From: Paenibacillus sp. J2TS4
Lineage (GTDB): Bacteria; Bacillota; Bacilli; Paenibacillales; NBRC-103111
Reading direction: 5' to 3'
Length of the DNA: 64,000 nucleotides
Assembly (NCBI RefSeq): GCF_018403245.1
Contig: NZ_BOSH01000018.1
Span: 1 to 64,000, forward strand
Below the pieces are notes generated by a model. The model worked only from the letters and a program-made list of their open reading frames with translations. It had not been told where the DNA came from and searched no databases. Position 1 is the first letter of the stretch; the number at the start of each line of letters is the position of its first letter. Below, piece by piece: positions 45,102 to 54,451 of the stretch. The translations under genes and the position numbers were made by a program.

Positions 45102-48100
45102 ATGATGCCAATAACAAATAAAATCACTCCAAGATATACATATATAGCAATAATTATATTATTTCTTAGCGCTCTCGTCTGCTTGCGATGGGCGTGGTCT
45201 GAGCTTTTTGACACATCGGAGGGCCCCCGCCCCGTCGGGGGTGTACTCGACATGCGGGGAATAGATTTGCAGAAATACGCCACCTTCTATTTGAACGGCG
45301 AATGGCAATTCTACCCCGGACAATTGCTTTCTCATCAGGATATACAGTCAGCGGAGAACCAGCCCCGTCCTATTCAGGTTCCGGGAGACTGGAAAAGCGA
45401 GCTTAATAACGGTTCCGGTTCCTCCTATGGATACGGAACGTACCGGCTGCGCATTCTAATAGATCCGCTGGAACAGCCTGTCGCCTTCTGGCTTCATGGA
45501 ATTCAAGCTTCCTCCGGCGTGGAAATAAACGGGCAGGTGAAAGGCAATATGGGCAAGCCTGCCGACAACGCCAAGGAGTACATACCCAAGAATGTCTCTT
45601 TTACAGCTACCTACTCTGTGGAAGGGACGACGGAGATTGATTTGCTTATTCGGGCAGCCAACTTTGACGATCCTTACAATGGCGGTCTCCTCCGTTCCAT
45701 TCGCTTCGGCTCACTGGCAGCGATTGACTATGCGCGTTGGTACTCTATTGGCTTTCAACTGGTCACCTTTTTTGTTTTGCTGCTTCACGGTTTATATGCT
45801 TCTATTCTATACGTATTTAATCGTCAAGAACGAGCATTGCTGATTACAAGCCTGCTAACGCTGTCGGTTGGAATAGCCATTCTGATAGGACATGATAATA
45901 TACTCTTGTTATGGCTGCCGATCAATTATACATGGGCGATAAAGATCAGACTGATCTCGCTCCTATGGCAAAACTTGTTTATTCTTCTTCTTTTCAAAAG
46001 ATTCCTTCCGAACTCGCTGCGAAACGTATGGCTGCAAGCATACACTGCGGTACTCGTTTCCCTGTCAGGACTCCTGGCGGCCGCGCCCGCTTCATGGGTA
46101 AATGGAATAGTTGACTTAAAGATATTTCTTGTCATCTATTTAATTCCATTTGCCTGGTTTATCCATATAGTAGGCACAATGACTATCAAGGAGCAAGCCG
46201 ACAAAGACGTCGTTTTCTTGCTGTTAACCGCGGCAGGCATAATATCCAACCTGTCATGGAGCTTGGTGGAATCTGTTAAAGATGTTACCCACGTTTACTA
46301 TCCAATCGATATTATTGTGGCGATTACCGGATTTTCCGCTTATTGGTTTAAGAAATACATCCGCAACTCCCAGGAAAACGCCAAGCTAAACAAGCAATTA
46401 AAGAAGGCCGACAAGCTGAAGGACCAATTTCTCGCCAATACGTCACACGAACTGAGAACGCCTCTGCATGGTATTATGAATATCGCTCAGACCGTTGTAA
46501 CCAAGGAGAAGCAGAGGATGAATGAAAGCAGCGTTAAAGATATGGAGCTGCTGATAACGATTAGCCGCCGCATGTCTCATATGCTAGGGGATCTTCTGGA
46601 TGTGGCGCAGCTTCAGGAACACCGTATTGGGCTGCAGCAGGAACCTCTGCAGATTCAATCGGTCGTGCCCGGTGTAATCGCCATGCTCCAATTTATGACA
46701 GAAGGCAAGCCTATTCGAATGCATATGGATATCGCCGAATCGATGCCGCCGGTCATGGCTGATGAGAAGAGGCTTGTGCAAATTCTGTATAACTTATTGC
46801 ATAACGCCATCAAATACACGGAAGAAGGAACCATCTCCGTTTCCGCCGAGAAACGGGACCGATATGCGGTCATTCATGTCTCTGATTCTGGAGTCGGAAT
46901 GAATGAGGAGACACAGGAACGGGTATTTCTTCCTTATGAACAAGGATCTTATGGTATAAGCGATGGCAGGGGAATCGGGCTGGGCCTCAGCATTTGTAAG
47001 CAATTAGTCGAATTGCACGGAGGTAAATTGACCGTCCGCTCCGAGCCGGGCAAGGGCTCTGTATTCAGCTTTGATCTGCCGCTAGCTCGCGTGCCGAACC
47101 TTTCCTTATCGCAAAGCCGTCTTCCTCTCTACCAGATAACGGATGTTGCGGGGGCTGGGCCTGCTGGATTCATTGTTCCCGACGCCGCCATCCGCGAATG
47201 GGCGACCTCTGTTCGGATCCCGCCGCTTTTGAATGACGGGAAGGTGAATATTCTTGTAGTGGATGATGACCCTGTCAATCTGAATGTACTTGTCGGGATC
47301 CTTTCGACAGAGCCCTACAATATAACAACGGCTCAATCAGCCCGTGAAGTGCTGGATTTGCTAAGCACACAGCAATGGGATTTGCTGATTGCCGATGTCA
47401 TGATGCCGCATATGTCCGGGTATGAGTTGACGCAGAGAGTAAGAGAGCATTACTCCGTATCCGAGCTTCCAGTACTGCTGCTAACCGCGCGCAGTCAGCC
47501 TGCCGACATCTACACCGGATTCTCATCGGGAGCCAATGATTATGTAACTAAGCCTGTGGACGCTATGGAACTCAAATACCGAATCCGGGCATTGATCACG
47601 CTGAAGCAATCCATCAACGAACGTTTGCGCATGGAAGCCGCCTATTTGCAAGCGCAGATCCACCCTCATTTTCTGTTCAACGCGCTTAATTCGCTTATGG
47701 CGCTTAGCGATATTGACACGGAACAGATGCGTAAGCTGGGCGACGCTTTTGCATCCTTCTTACGAATTAGCTTCGATTATCTCAATACGGGGGAACTGGT
47801 CGAGCTTTCTCATGAATTGGAGCTGGTCAAAGCCTATTTATATATTGAAAAAGAACGATTCGGAGAAAGATTGTCTATTGTATGGGAGGTTGAGCCTGAC
47901 ATCGATTTGCTGCTCCCTCCCCTCTCCATACAGCCTCTGATTGAGAATGCTGTCAGACACGGTCTCCTGAGCCGAAATCAAGGCGGCATGCTTCAACTTC
48001 GGATAACCCGCCAGGGAAGCTGCATGCTTATTGAAGTCAAAGATAACGGCAAAGGGATGGGGCAGGATAAGGTGACTCAACTGCTAAGTCCAACCATGAA

Positions 48101-48263
48101 GGGAAAGAGCGGAATCGGAATTGCCAATACAAATAGACGATTGATCCAATTATACGGTCAAGGCTTGTCTATTATTAGCAAGCCCAATGAGGGAACAACG
48201 GTGTCGTTTGTCATTCCGGATAATCGGAATAAAGAAGAACATTTAGTGGAAAAGAACACATGA
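45102..48263 (+). CDS. hybrid sensor with two histidine kinase modules and a receiver
   Basis: 1053 residues. Helix at ~12-30; extracytoplasmic galactose-binding-like domain (~45-205; FYLNGEWQFYPGQLL, IQVPGDWKSEL); seven-helix membrane block of the 7TMR-DISM type (~210-415); HisKA with LANTSHELRTPLHGIMN (His ~448); first ATPase (LHNAIKYTEEG, GVGMNEE, GIGLGLSIC); receiver (~715-835; phospho-Asp in LLIADVMMPHMSG); then a second, LytS-type kinase (AQIHPHFLFNALNSL ~851) with its own ATPase (IQPLIENAVRHGL, DNGKGMG, GIGIANTNRR). No ribosome binding site is seen close to the ATG. No separate regulator gene is adjacent. Confidence 0.9.
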   Translation: MMPITNKITPRYTYIAIIILFLSALVCLRWAWSELFDTSEGPRPVGGVLDMRGIDLQKYATFYLNGEWQFYPGQLLSHQDIQSAENQPRPIQVPGDWKSELNNGSGSSYGYGTYRLRILIDPLEQPVAFWLHGIQASSGVEINGQVKGNMGKPADNAKEYIPKNVSFTATYSVEGTTEIDLLIRAANFDDPYNGGLLRSIRFGSLAAIDYARWYSIGFQLVTFFVLLLHGLYASILYVFNRQERALLITSLLTLSVGIAILIGHDNILLLWLPINYTWAIKIRLISLLWQNLFILLLFKRFLPNSLRNVWLQAYTAVLVSLSGLLAAAPASWVNGIVDLKIFLVIYLIPFAWFIHIVGTMTIKEQADKDVVFLLLTAAGIISNLSWSLVESVKDVTHVYYPIDIIVAITGFSAYWFKKYIRNSQENAKLNKQLKKADKLKDQFLANTSHELRTPLHGIMNIAQTVVTKEKQRMNESSVKDMELLITISRRMSHMLGDLLDVAQLQEHRIGLQQEPLQIQSVVPGVIAMLQFMTEGKPIRMHMDIAESMPPVMADEKRLVQILYNLLHNAIKYTEEGTISVSAEKRDRYAVIHVSDSGVGMNEETQERVFLPYEQGSYGISDGRGIGLGLSICKQLVELHGGKLTVRSEPGKGSVFSFDLPLARVPNLSLSQSRLPLYQITDVAGAGPAGFIVPDAAIREWATSVRIPPLLNDGKVNILVVDDDPVNLNVLVGILSTEPYNITTAQSAREVLDLLSTQQWDLLIADVMMPHMSGYELTQRVREHYSVSELPVLLLTARSQPADIYTGFSSGANDYVTKPVDAMELKYRIRALITLKQSINERLRMEAAYLQAQIHPHFLFNALNSLMALSDIDTEQMRKLGDAFASFLRISFDYLNTGELVELSHELELVKAYLYIEKERFGERLSIVWEVEPDIDLLLPPLSIQPLIENAVRHGLLSRNQGGMLQLRITRQGSCMLIEVKDNGKGMGQDKVTQLLSPTMKGKSGIGIANTNRRLIQLYGQGLSIISKPNEGTTVSFVIPDNRNKEEHLVEKNT

Positions 48264-48545
48264 CCCCAAGACGGACAAAAGTATATTTGATTCCCGCTTT
48301 TTTCCAAAATAGAGCGAAGACGCTCAAATATACATGTCTACTTGACATAAAAGAGCGATTTCTCCGAAATCGATCAAAAGACCTGCACAATCGCTTTAGA
48401 ATCAGACATCGCGCATATTTTACCTAAAAAGACCTGCACTTCTGCAGTAACTACTTCGCTACCTTAGTAATCCCCTCCTGAATAAAATTATCGGGCACCC
48501 TGGATTTAGGGCGCCCGTTCAACTGGATGCTATCGGAAGCGGCTG
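48264..48545. other. hairpin-rich intergenic region
   Basis: Several small perfect hairpins (GAGCG/CGCTC, CGATTTC/GAAATCG, CTGCA/TGCAG) and AAAAGACCTGCAC twice. Degenerate repeat sequence; no gene. Confidence 0.5.
48492..48517 (-). terminator. terminator of selO
   Basis: Minus strand CGGGCGCCCT / AGGGTGCCCG with a six-base loop then ATAATTTTATT, one mismatched (wobble) pair. Confidence 0.7.
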
Positions 48546-50009
48546 TCAAGTACCGCAGAAAGTTCGGTAAGGCTGAGGAGATGGCGCAGGCAGTGCGGCG
48601 TACTCATCCTGTTCAGGGGAGTGCGCGTAGGGGCTCGAAAGAACATCCAGAAACCGCTCCATCACACTGTAGTCTCCCTGCTTCACCGCCGCTTCCAGTG
48701 CCTCTTCCACCCGGTGGTTGCGGGGAATGATCGCGGGGTTGCTGCTTCGCATCAACTGATGCGAGGAGGCTTCAGGCTCCTGCTGCCTGCCCAGTCTCGC
48801 CTGCCACCTCTCATGCCACCCGGCAAATTCCGTGGTGCCAGACAGGACCGTATCCTCCGGCTTATTGAAGGTTAAGGCTCGGAAGGTATTCGTATAGTCC
48901 GCACGATACTTCTGCATCATGTCGAGAAGATCTTCAATCAGGGATGGATCCTCCGGCTCTTCGTTAAAGATCCCCAGCTTTGCCCTCATTCCTGCGAACC
49001 AGTTCCGGCGAAACTGCTCGCCAAAACCCGATATCTCCTCCTCGGCTAATTTCACCGCCTGTTCCTCATCCTCATGCAGCAGAGGCAATAACGTTTCCGC
49101 AAACCTCGCCAAATTCCAAGCTGCAATATACGGTTGATTGCCGAAGGCGTAACGGCCCTGAGTGTCAATAGAACTGAATACCGTTGCCGGGTCATAAGTA
49201 TCCATGAAGGCGCACGGTCCATAATCTATCGTTTCTCCGCTAAGGGCCATGTTATCGGTGTTCATCACTCCGTGAATAAAACCGACAAGCTGCCATTGAA
49301 CAATCAGCCCGGCCTGCCGCTTGATCACTTCCTGCAGGAGGAACAGATAGCGATTCTCCTCAGCGTCGCATTCTGGAAAATGCCGCTGCAAAGTATAATC
49401 AGCAAGGGCTTGAAGATCCTCGGCCGTACCCCATTTAGACACGTATTGAAAAGTACCGACTCGCAGATGACTGGCAGCTACGCGGGTCAAAACAGCACCG
49501 GGAAGCTCGGTTTCACGGATGATCGACTCGCCGGTCGTCACCACCGCCAGACTGCGGGTAGTAGCAATACCCAGCGCATGCATGGCTTCGCTGATGATGT
49601 ATTCGCGCAGCATCGGTCCAAGTGCCGCCCGGCCATCTCCCCGACGGGAATAGGGGGTTACACCCGAGCCCTTCAGTTGAATATCAAACCGTTCACCGGA
49701 AGGCGCAATTTGCTCGCCGAGCAGCAGCGCCCGGCCGTCCCCCAGCATGGTGAAATGTCCGAATTGATGTCCGGCGTAAGCTTGAGCAAGGGGCTCGGCG
49801 CCCTCGGGAACCCGGTTGCCGGCTAACGTCTCGATTCCATCGTGGCTTTGCAGTGCCTGAGCGTTCAATCCCAAAGCGGCCGCCAACCGATCATTAACAA
49901 TAACCAGCTCCGGTGAGCTTACAGGTGTCGGGCCAAGCCTGGAAAAAAACAATTCCGGCAAATGAGCGTAACTATTATCGAAGTTCCATCCTGTTTTGTT
50001 CACTGTCAT
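48546..50009 (-). CDS. selO: SelO protein adenylyltransferase (pseudokinase fold)
   Basis: 487 residues, the usual length. Starts with the family NFDNSYAHLPELFFSR; contains YAGHQFGHFTMLGDGRA, DIQLKGSGVTPYSRRGDGRA near residue 110 and GVMNTDNMALSGETIDYGPCAF near residue 250, the nucleotide-binding core with inverted ATP orientation. SelO transfers AMP to Ser/Thr/Tyr of proteins and is linked to redox stress. AAGGAAG precedes the ATG by eight bases. Stands alone. Confidence 0.95.
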   Translation of the reverse strand: MTVNKTGWNFDNSYAHLPELFFSRLGPTPVSSPELVIVNDRLAAALGLNAQALQSHDGIETLAGNRVPEGAEPLAQAYAGHQFGHFTMLGDGRALLLGEQIAPSGERFDIQLKGSGVTPYSRRGDGRAALGPMLREYIISEAMHALGIATTRSLAVVTTGESIIRETELPGAVLTRVAASHLRVGTFQYVSKWGTAEDLQALADYTLQRHFPECDAEENRYLFLLQEVIKRQAGLIVQWQLVGFIHGVMNTDNMALSGETIDYGPCAFMDTYDPATVFSSIDTQGRYAFGNQPYIAAWNLARFAETLLPLLHEDEEQAVKLAEEEISGFGEQFRRNWFAGMRAKLGIFNEEPEDPSLIEDLLDMMQKYRADYTNTFRALTFNKPEDTVLSGTTEFAGWHERWQARLGRQQEPEASSHQLMRSSNPAIIPRNHRVEEALEAAVKQGDYSVMERFLDVLSSPYAHSPEQDEYAALPAPSPQPYRTFCGT

Positions 50010-50280
50010 CGAATCTTCCTTTTTCTTTTGACTTTGGGCATCTTCATTTCATTTTACTCTTATACAGCAAATATTAATCATGGGCATCCTTTGCAATGGC
50101 TAAATGACCAACGGTCCACTTCATTGATATTCAGTATACCTGAGGGTGTGGTCAGATTCACCTCTTGACATCGAAGAGAGGCGGCCTATAGGATTGTAGG
50201 CACTTCCTGGCCTTTGGTCGTTTCACTTGACGGACAACCTTAGGAATGATACGCTTTTTTACTAAAGTAGGTGAGTAACC

Positions 50281-50721
50281 ATGGACAAACCAAGTGCTGA
50301 CTATATTCTAGGTCATTGCCTGTACTTCTCTGCTTCCAGAATGGCGCGCCATATGGATAAAATTGCGGAAGAGGCCTTCCAAAATATAGACCTTCCGCCT
50401 TCCTATTCCTATATCTTAATCGCCATAAGCGATAAACCTGGCATCACCCAAAAGGAATTATGCAAAACACTCTGCATCTCCCCATCCACAAGCAGCAGAT
50501 TTATCGACAAGCTTCGCAATCAGGGACTGGTGGAACGAAAAACAGACGGTAAACATACCCAAATCTACACTACAGCGAATGGCGAACAGATGGTTCTGGA
50601 TATATACCGAGGGCTAAACCAAATTTATATGCGTCATTTGGAACTGCTGGGAGAGGAGCACGGAAAGCAGTTAATTGAGCTATTAAATTTAGCGAGCCGC
50701 AAGATAGAAAGGGTAGAATAG
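50281..50721 (+). CDS. MarR-family transcriptional regulator
   Basis: 146 residues with winged helix ITQKELCKTLCISPSTSSRFIDKLRNQG and wing KTDGKHTQIYTT. AGGTGAG before the ATG. A TTGACG box lies about 50 bases upstream. Precedes an SDR gene by 208 bases; a perfect palindrome sits in that gap, so it may control the SDR gene. Confidence 0.9.
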   Translation: MDKPSADYILGHCLYFSASRMARHMDKIAEEAFQNIDLPPSYSYILIAISDKPGITQKELCKTLCISPSTSSRFIDKLRNQGLVERKTDGKHTQIYTTANGEQMVLDIYRGLNQIYMRHLELLGEEHGKQLIELLNLASRKIERVE

Positions 50722-50869
50722 AGGATGGGGAAAGCATAAATGACTTGATTTTTCCTTCTGCCTAATATATTGTAAGCAGTAATCTTTAATGAGAAGGCGG
50801 CGTTGAGATCACCCTTAAAGACAGCATCAATTTCACAGTGCGTTACAGTATATTTTTTTACCCATTCAT

Positions 50870-50881
50870 TTGTATATACAA
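50870..50881. promoter_or_regulatory. 12-bp perfect palindrome before the SDR gene
   Basis: TTGTATATACAA, 48 bases before the SDR start. Fits a MarR-type operator. Confidence 0.5.
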
Positions 50882-50929
50882 GTAAGTGGGACATAATTCC
50901 ATTTCATTCTCGGGAGGTACACTAAGCTA

Positions 50930-51775
50930 ATGACTCTGAATGGAAGGTACTGCCTCATTACAGGAGCCAATTCGGGAATCGGCAAGGAGACGGCTTTGGG
51001 ATTGGCAAAATCCGGGGCGCATGTTGTTATGGCGGCAAGAGATACGAAGCGCGGGGAAGAAGCCAAAGCGGATATTATTGAGCGTAGCGGTAACGGGAAC
51101 GTTGAATTAATCCTTGCAGATATGTCAACGAGCGACGGCATTCGATCTTTGGCAAAGCAATATTTAAACCGGTACGAAAAGCTGCATGTGCTGATCAACA
51201 ACGCCGGCGGTGTATTTAAGGACTATCGGAAAAATGCGGAAGGAATGGAACTGACCTTTGCCTTGAACTACTATGCCCCATTTCTTCTGACTCATCTTCT
51301 GCTTGACACGCTTAAGAAAAGCGCGCCGGCCCGCATCGTCAATGTGGCCTCGGAAGTGCAAGCCGAAAGCCTGAATATCGAACAATTGGCAGATCCCGTT
51401 AAATATAATTCGCTGAAAGTTTACGGAGCTTCCAAATTGGCTGTCGTTATGTTCACATATACGCTGGCCCGGAAGCTATCAGGCACTTCGGTGACGGTCA
51501 ATGCGGTGCATCCTGGAGTCATCTACACTCCTCAATCGGCGCGGATGGCCCCCTCCTTGCTTCGGCCGCTCCTAAAGTTATTTATGTCCAGTCCGGACAA
51601 AGGAGCAGAGCCGTCTCTGAGACTGGCTGCGGACCCATCGCTTGAAGGTGTATCGGGCCATTACTATAAACAAAAGGAGCAAAAGCAAACAGGACCGTTT
51701 TCTTATGATCAACAGCAGCAGGAGCAGCTGTATGAGCGGAGTTTGGAATGGTGCGGACTAAAACCATCGGTATAG
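50930..51775 (+). CDS. short-chain dehydrogenase/reductase
   Basis: 281 residues, classical SDR of the retinol-dehydrogenase-like type. Coenzyme loop TGANSGIG at ~11-18, adenine-region LADMS, NNAGG near 90, active-site Ser in IVNVASE and the YGASK catalytic Tyr-Lys pair near 167. The Arg after the first strand (MAARDTKRG) favours NADP(H). GGGAGG before the ATG. Confidence 0.9.
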   Translation: MTLNGRYCLITGANSGIGKETALGLAKSGAHVVMAARDTKRGEEAKADIIERSGNGNVELILADMSTSDGIRSLAKQYLNRYEKLHVLINNAGGVFKDYRKNAEGMELTFALNYYAPFLLTHLLLDTLKKSAPARIVNVASEVQAESLNIEQLADPVKYNSLKVYGASKLAVVMFTYTLARKLSGTSVTVNAVHPGVIYTPQSARMAPSLLRPLLKLFMSSPDKGAEPSLRLAADPSLEGVSGHYYKQKEQKQTGPFSYDQQQQEQLYERSLEWCGLKPSV

Positions 51776-51815
51776 TCCCTCTAAATTACATAAAAGGGTG
51801 TTATTCAGGGGATTA

Positions 51816-52325
51816 TTGACGAATAGAGTTGCTTTAGTTAAGGGCGCAGGAACCGGATTGGGTCAGGCAACGGCCATTCAAATGGCGGCAGACGGCGCAG
51901 AGGTTGTACTCACCGGAAGACGAAAGGAAACACTGCAGGAAACAGCACAAATGATTGAGCAGGCTGGTGGCCGTTCCATTGTACTTTCGGCGGATGTGAC
52001 GAAACCGATAGAGGCAAGCAGGCTTCGTGAGCAATTGGGATCGTTCAATCGGGACGGATTGATGTTTTTAATAGATAACAAAGGTGATGCCAAGTAATAT
52101 TAAGTAATGTATGGTATTACCTTTTCGACATGGAAATACTTTTCAATTTGCAATAGCGCATCTTAGTGACTGACACATTTCTCCCGGTTATGAAGAAAAG
52201 CATGGGATGTTGGTGTACTTATTAAATCCGGGCAATCTGAAAACCGAATAAGATCCTTATGGCGAAGAAGACCCCGCTGCAGTTGTGGATGGAATTGTGG
52301 ATTGGCTGCTTTGGCAGAACCCCTT
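51816..52325 (+). pseudogene. decayed short-chain dehydrogenase
   Basis: The N-terminus is clear (NRVALVKGAGTGLGQATAIQ; ADVTKPIEASRLREQLG; IDNKGDAK) but a stop follows at 52097. About 150 bases on, another frame gives the SDR C-terminus (LNPGNLKTE, a stop, DPYGEEDPAAVVDGIVDWLL). The catalytic YxxxK region is missing. The NNAG motif has also decayed to DNKG. A deleted, frameshifted paralogue of SDR genes; unrelated in detail to the intact neighbour. Confidence 0.75.
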
Positions 52326-52329
52326 AATC

Positions 52330-52479
52330 CTAATTTTCTTTATCCCTATATACAGCATATTTAATTAGATACCCTAATCCAAGTCCAACTAATACTCCGG
52401 GGAGGGCTTGACCAAGCATAAGTCCAATCCCTGCTCCTATAATGACACATGCATAGATGATGATATCGCCTTGTTTCAT
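52330..52479 (-). CDS. 49-residue glycine-rich membrane protein
   Basis: ATG 52479 preceded by AAGGGG. The product (MKQGDIIIYACVIIGAGIG start; LMLGQALPGVLVGLGLGYLI centre; YRDKEN end) has two hydrophobic segments with GxxxG-like spacing and a charged tail, so a small membrane protein with self-associating helices is likely. Function unknown. It lies opposite the tail of the decayed SDR. Confidence 0.65.
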   Translation of the reverse strand: MKQGDIIIYACVIIGAGIGLMLGQALPGVLVGLGLGYLIKYAVYRDKEN

Positions 52480-52671
52480 TTCTATATCCCCTTGTATAAA
52501 TTTCTCCTCCTCATTAGCGAATTTAATCGAGGAGCTTCTTCTTCGGCTCCATTATACAAAATAACGCAACGTCACTTTCAAATGTTTTGTTAATCCTATG
52601 TACTAAAATCAAGAAAATCACGATGCAGGGCAAATTTGTAGTACGCATAATTATACCGGGGAGGCTAAGAA

Positions 52672-52725
52672 ATGGGCAGGAAAATATATAAGAACGGAGT
52701 AGTTGGGTTGCACTACCAAAAATAA
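52672..52725 (+). other. 17-codon ORF with a strong ribosome binding site
   Basis: GGGGAGG lies eight bases before ATG; the product would be MGRKIYKNGVVGLHYQK. May be a small peptide or the start of a lost gene. Confidence 0.25.
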
Positions 52726-52751
52726 TGGCTATGACCGCCTAAGAGTCCGTT

Positions 52752-53153
52752 TTACCATTCTCTCCATTCCAACGTGATATCGTGACCTTCCTCAATCTCT
52801 AACCCGGCCAGCCTTGCCGCCTTGTCAATAAATTCGGCCAATTCTTCACGTTCACTCGTTTCAATAAAATAGTCATGCTCATCATTCACATCATTGAGGG
52901 CAAGGATAGTTTCTTCCACAGCCTTCATGATTTTCTCAGGGGTTTTACTCTCCTGCAGCGATAATAATCGGTTCAAGTAATCGTCCAGAACTTTATCACA
53001 GCTTAATAAACTCTCTTCCGTATAGAAGTCTTCTTCCTCCTCAATCATTCTCTCACGCCATAATTTTGTCGGTTTTTCATTAAATAAATCATGAAGTTCC
53101 ATGCGAATATCCCTCATTTCGTTGATAATAACCTCTTCTCTACGACTTATCAT
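52752..53153 (-). CDS. acidic protein of unknown function
   Basis: 133 residues, strongly acidic and largely helical (EEEEDFYTEESLLS; ETSEREELAEFIDKAARLAGLE). No signal peptide or known motif. A 57-bp part of it (52969-53025, encoding SLLSCDKVLDDYLN) recurs at 54379-54435. Could be an immunity- or antitoxin-like protein but nothing proves this. Confidence 0.65.
   Translation of the reverse strand: MISRREEVIINEMRDIRMELHDLFNEKPTKLWRERMIEEEEDFYTEESLLSCDKVLDDYLNRLLSLQESKTPEKIMKAVEETILALNDVNDEHDYFIETSEREELAEFIDKAARLAGLEIEEGHDITLEWREW
52969..53025. repeat. 57-bp duplicated gene segment, copy in intact gene
   Basis: 53 of 57 positions match 54379-54435. Confidence 0.8.
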
Positions 53154-53204
53154 ATCATATTTGGAAAATGGTGGACATAACTTCCGACTCTATCTAATAA
53201 AAGA

Positions 53205-53229
53205 CCTCTAAAACCAACGGTTTTAGAGG
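53205..53229 (-). terminator. terminator of the VOC gene
   Basis: CCTCTAAAACC / GGTTTTAGAGG perfect 11-bp stem, loop AAC, T-rich minus strand. Confidence 0.75.
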
Positions 53230-53314
53230 TTCTTAATCGATTTATAACCTTTACGAAAGTGGCTCAAGTTATAATACAACGGCCTCTCCCAGACCCAATG
53301 GACAGAAAAATACG

Positions 53315-53812
53315 TTATCCCTCATAGGCTTGCTGTAACGTTTTGATGTCGATTTTTGCCCTCGTTTGGAGCAATGCCTTCATCACTCTTTCAGATTTAT
53401 CCGGATCGGGGTCGCATATCATCTCATTTAAATCGCTTGGGATAATTTGCCACGACACGCCGAACTTGTCTTTCAACCAACCGCACACCTGAGCCTTCTC
53501 GTCCCCGCCCTCGGAGAGCCTATCCCAGTAATAGTCCAGCTCATCTTGATTCTCACAATGGACGATAAATGATATGGCCTCTGTGAACTTAAAGTGCGGA
53601 CCGCCATTTAACGCGACAAACTGTTGTCCTTCCAGTTGAAATTCAACGGTCATTACGGTTCCCTCAGGTATTCCGCCGGGATTTTCTTTTCCATAGCGAG
53701 TGATTCTGCCAATTTGAGAATTTTGAAATATGGAGGTGTAATACTCAGCCGCCTCTTCCGCTTGCGAATCGAACCATAAATTCGGTACTATTTTTTGAAT
53801 TTTGTTGTCCAT
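53315..53812 (-). CDS. PhnB-like VOC-superfamily protein
   Basis: 165 residues. Typical 3-dmu-9/PhnB-like sequence: IVPNLWFDSQAEEAAEYYTSIF at the N-terminus, GTVMTVEFQLEGQQFVALNGGP in the middle, and CGWLKDKFGVSWQIIPSDL at the end. Glyoxalase-fold proteins bind metal or small molecules; this subgroup has no settled function. Start 53812 follows GGGAGG; an upstream Met lies before that site. Confidence 0.9.
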   Translation of the reverse strand: MDNKIQKIVPNLWFDSQAEEAAEYYTSIFQNSQIGRITRYGKENPGGIPEGTVMTVEFQLEGQQFVALNGGPHFKFTEAISFIVHCENQDELDYYWDRLSEGGDEKAQVCGWLKDKFGVSWQIIPSDLNEMICDPDPDKSERVMKALLQTRAKIDIKTLQQAYEG

Positions 53813-53894
53813 CCTTTTTCCTCCCTTATCTTCAAATAGTATTACACTCATTTTAGTTTATTTAGCGGTTTGTGATTTCTTTTCGATTGCTCTG

Positions 53895-54030
53895 TTATTG
53901 CAATCGACTTTCATGATATTGTTCCGCAATAAATAAACCACCTCTTCGCCGCAACGGATAAGTTCTTGAACTACACCGAGGGTGGGATTGATATGTCCTT
54001 CGGAACTCCGTAATCAGCAAAACACGTGCC
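53895..54030 (-). pseudogene. N-terminal relic of a macrolide-type glycosyltransferase
   Basis: Minus frame starts MTMARVLLIT, then a neighbouring frame gives SSEGHINPTLGVVQELIRC and GEEVVYLL, and the first frame resumes with AEQYHE. These fit the N-terminus of MGT/YjiC glycosyltransferases (VLLI-x-PSEGHINPTLG). Two frameshifts and loss of the remaining ~350 residues leave it non-functional. Confidence 0.7.
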
Positions 54031-54049
54031 ATAGTCATCACCTTTCCAG

Positions 54050-54225
54050 TATTACCGCTCCGTTTGAATCGGAATTTCTTTATCAAAAAATACGATAGAT
54101 ACGATTTCCTTATCATTGATAACATCTTCAAAAGTTTTGATCATAAGGATTTGGTCACTTATGTTGTTCCCCAAATAGTTCGGCCAATTCTTTATCCGTA
54201 CGCAATAAAGAATTGTTCTCCATCT
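54050..54225 (-). pseudogene. broken small gene of unknown family
   Basis: AGGAGG precedes ATG 54225 (MENNSLLRTDKELAELFGEQ), which soon stops; a neighbouring frame continues protein-like MIKTFEDVINDKEIVSIVFF then DKEIPIQTER. Confidence 0.4.
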
Positions 54226-54378
54226 TTTCGCCTCCTACATACAACACGATTGCCGACTCGAAAATATCCCATTGCCCGGTATTATTTGTCTACATACCAT
54301 TTTCAGTCCCTGCTCCAGTCAGAATTTCATGATAATAAAAGCTTTCAATCCCACTTTTTAGAGTGGTTTTGGAGGCCT

Positions 54379-54435
54379 CGGTTTAAGTAATCGTCCAGAA
54401 CTTTATCACAGCTTAATAAGCTCTCTTTCGTATAA
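54379..54435. repeat. 57-bp duplicated gene segment, orphan copy
   Basis: Matches 52969-53025 and lies just upstream of the pentapeptide gene promoter with no surrounding gene. Confidence 0.8.
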
Positions 54436-54451
54436 AACAGCGGAGGAACGA

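Noticed and set aside
49134..49826. 230-residue plus-strand ORF
   Set aside because: Shadow of selO in the opposite strand.
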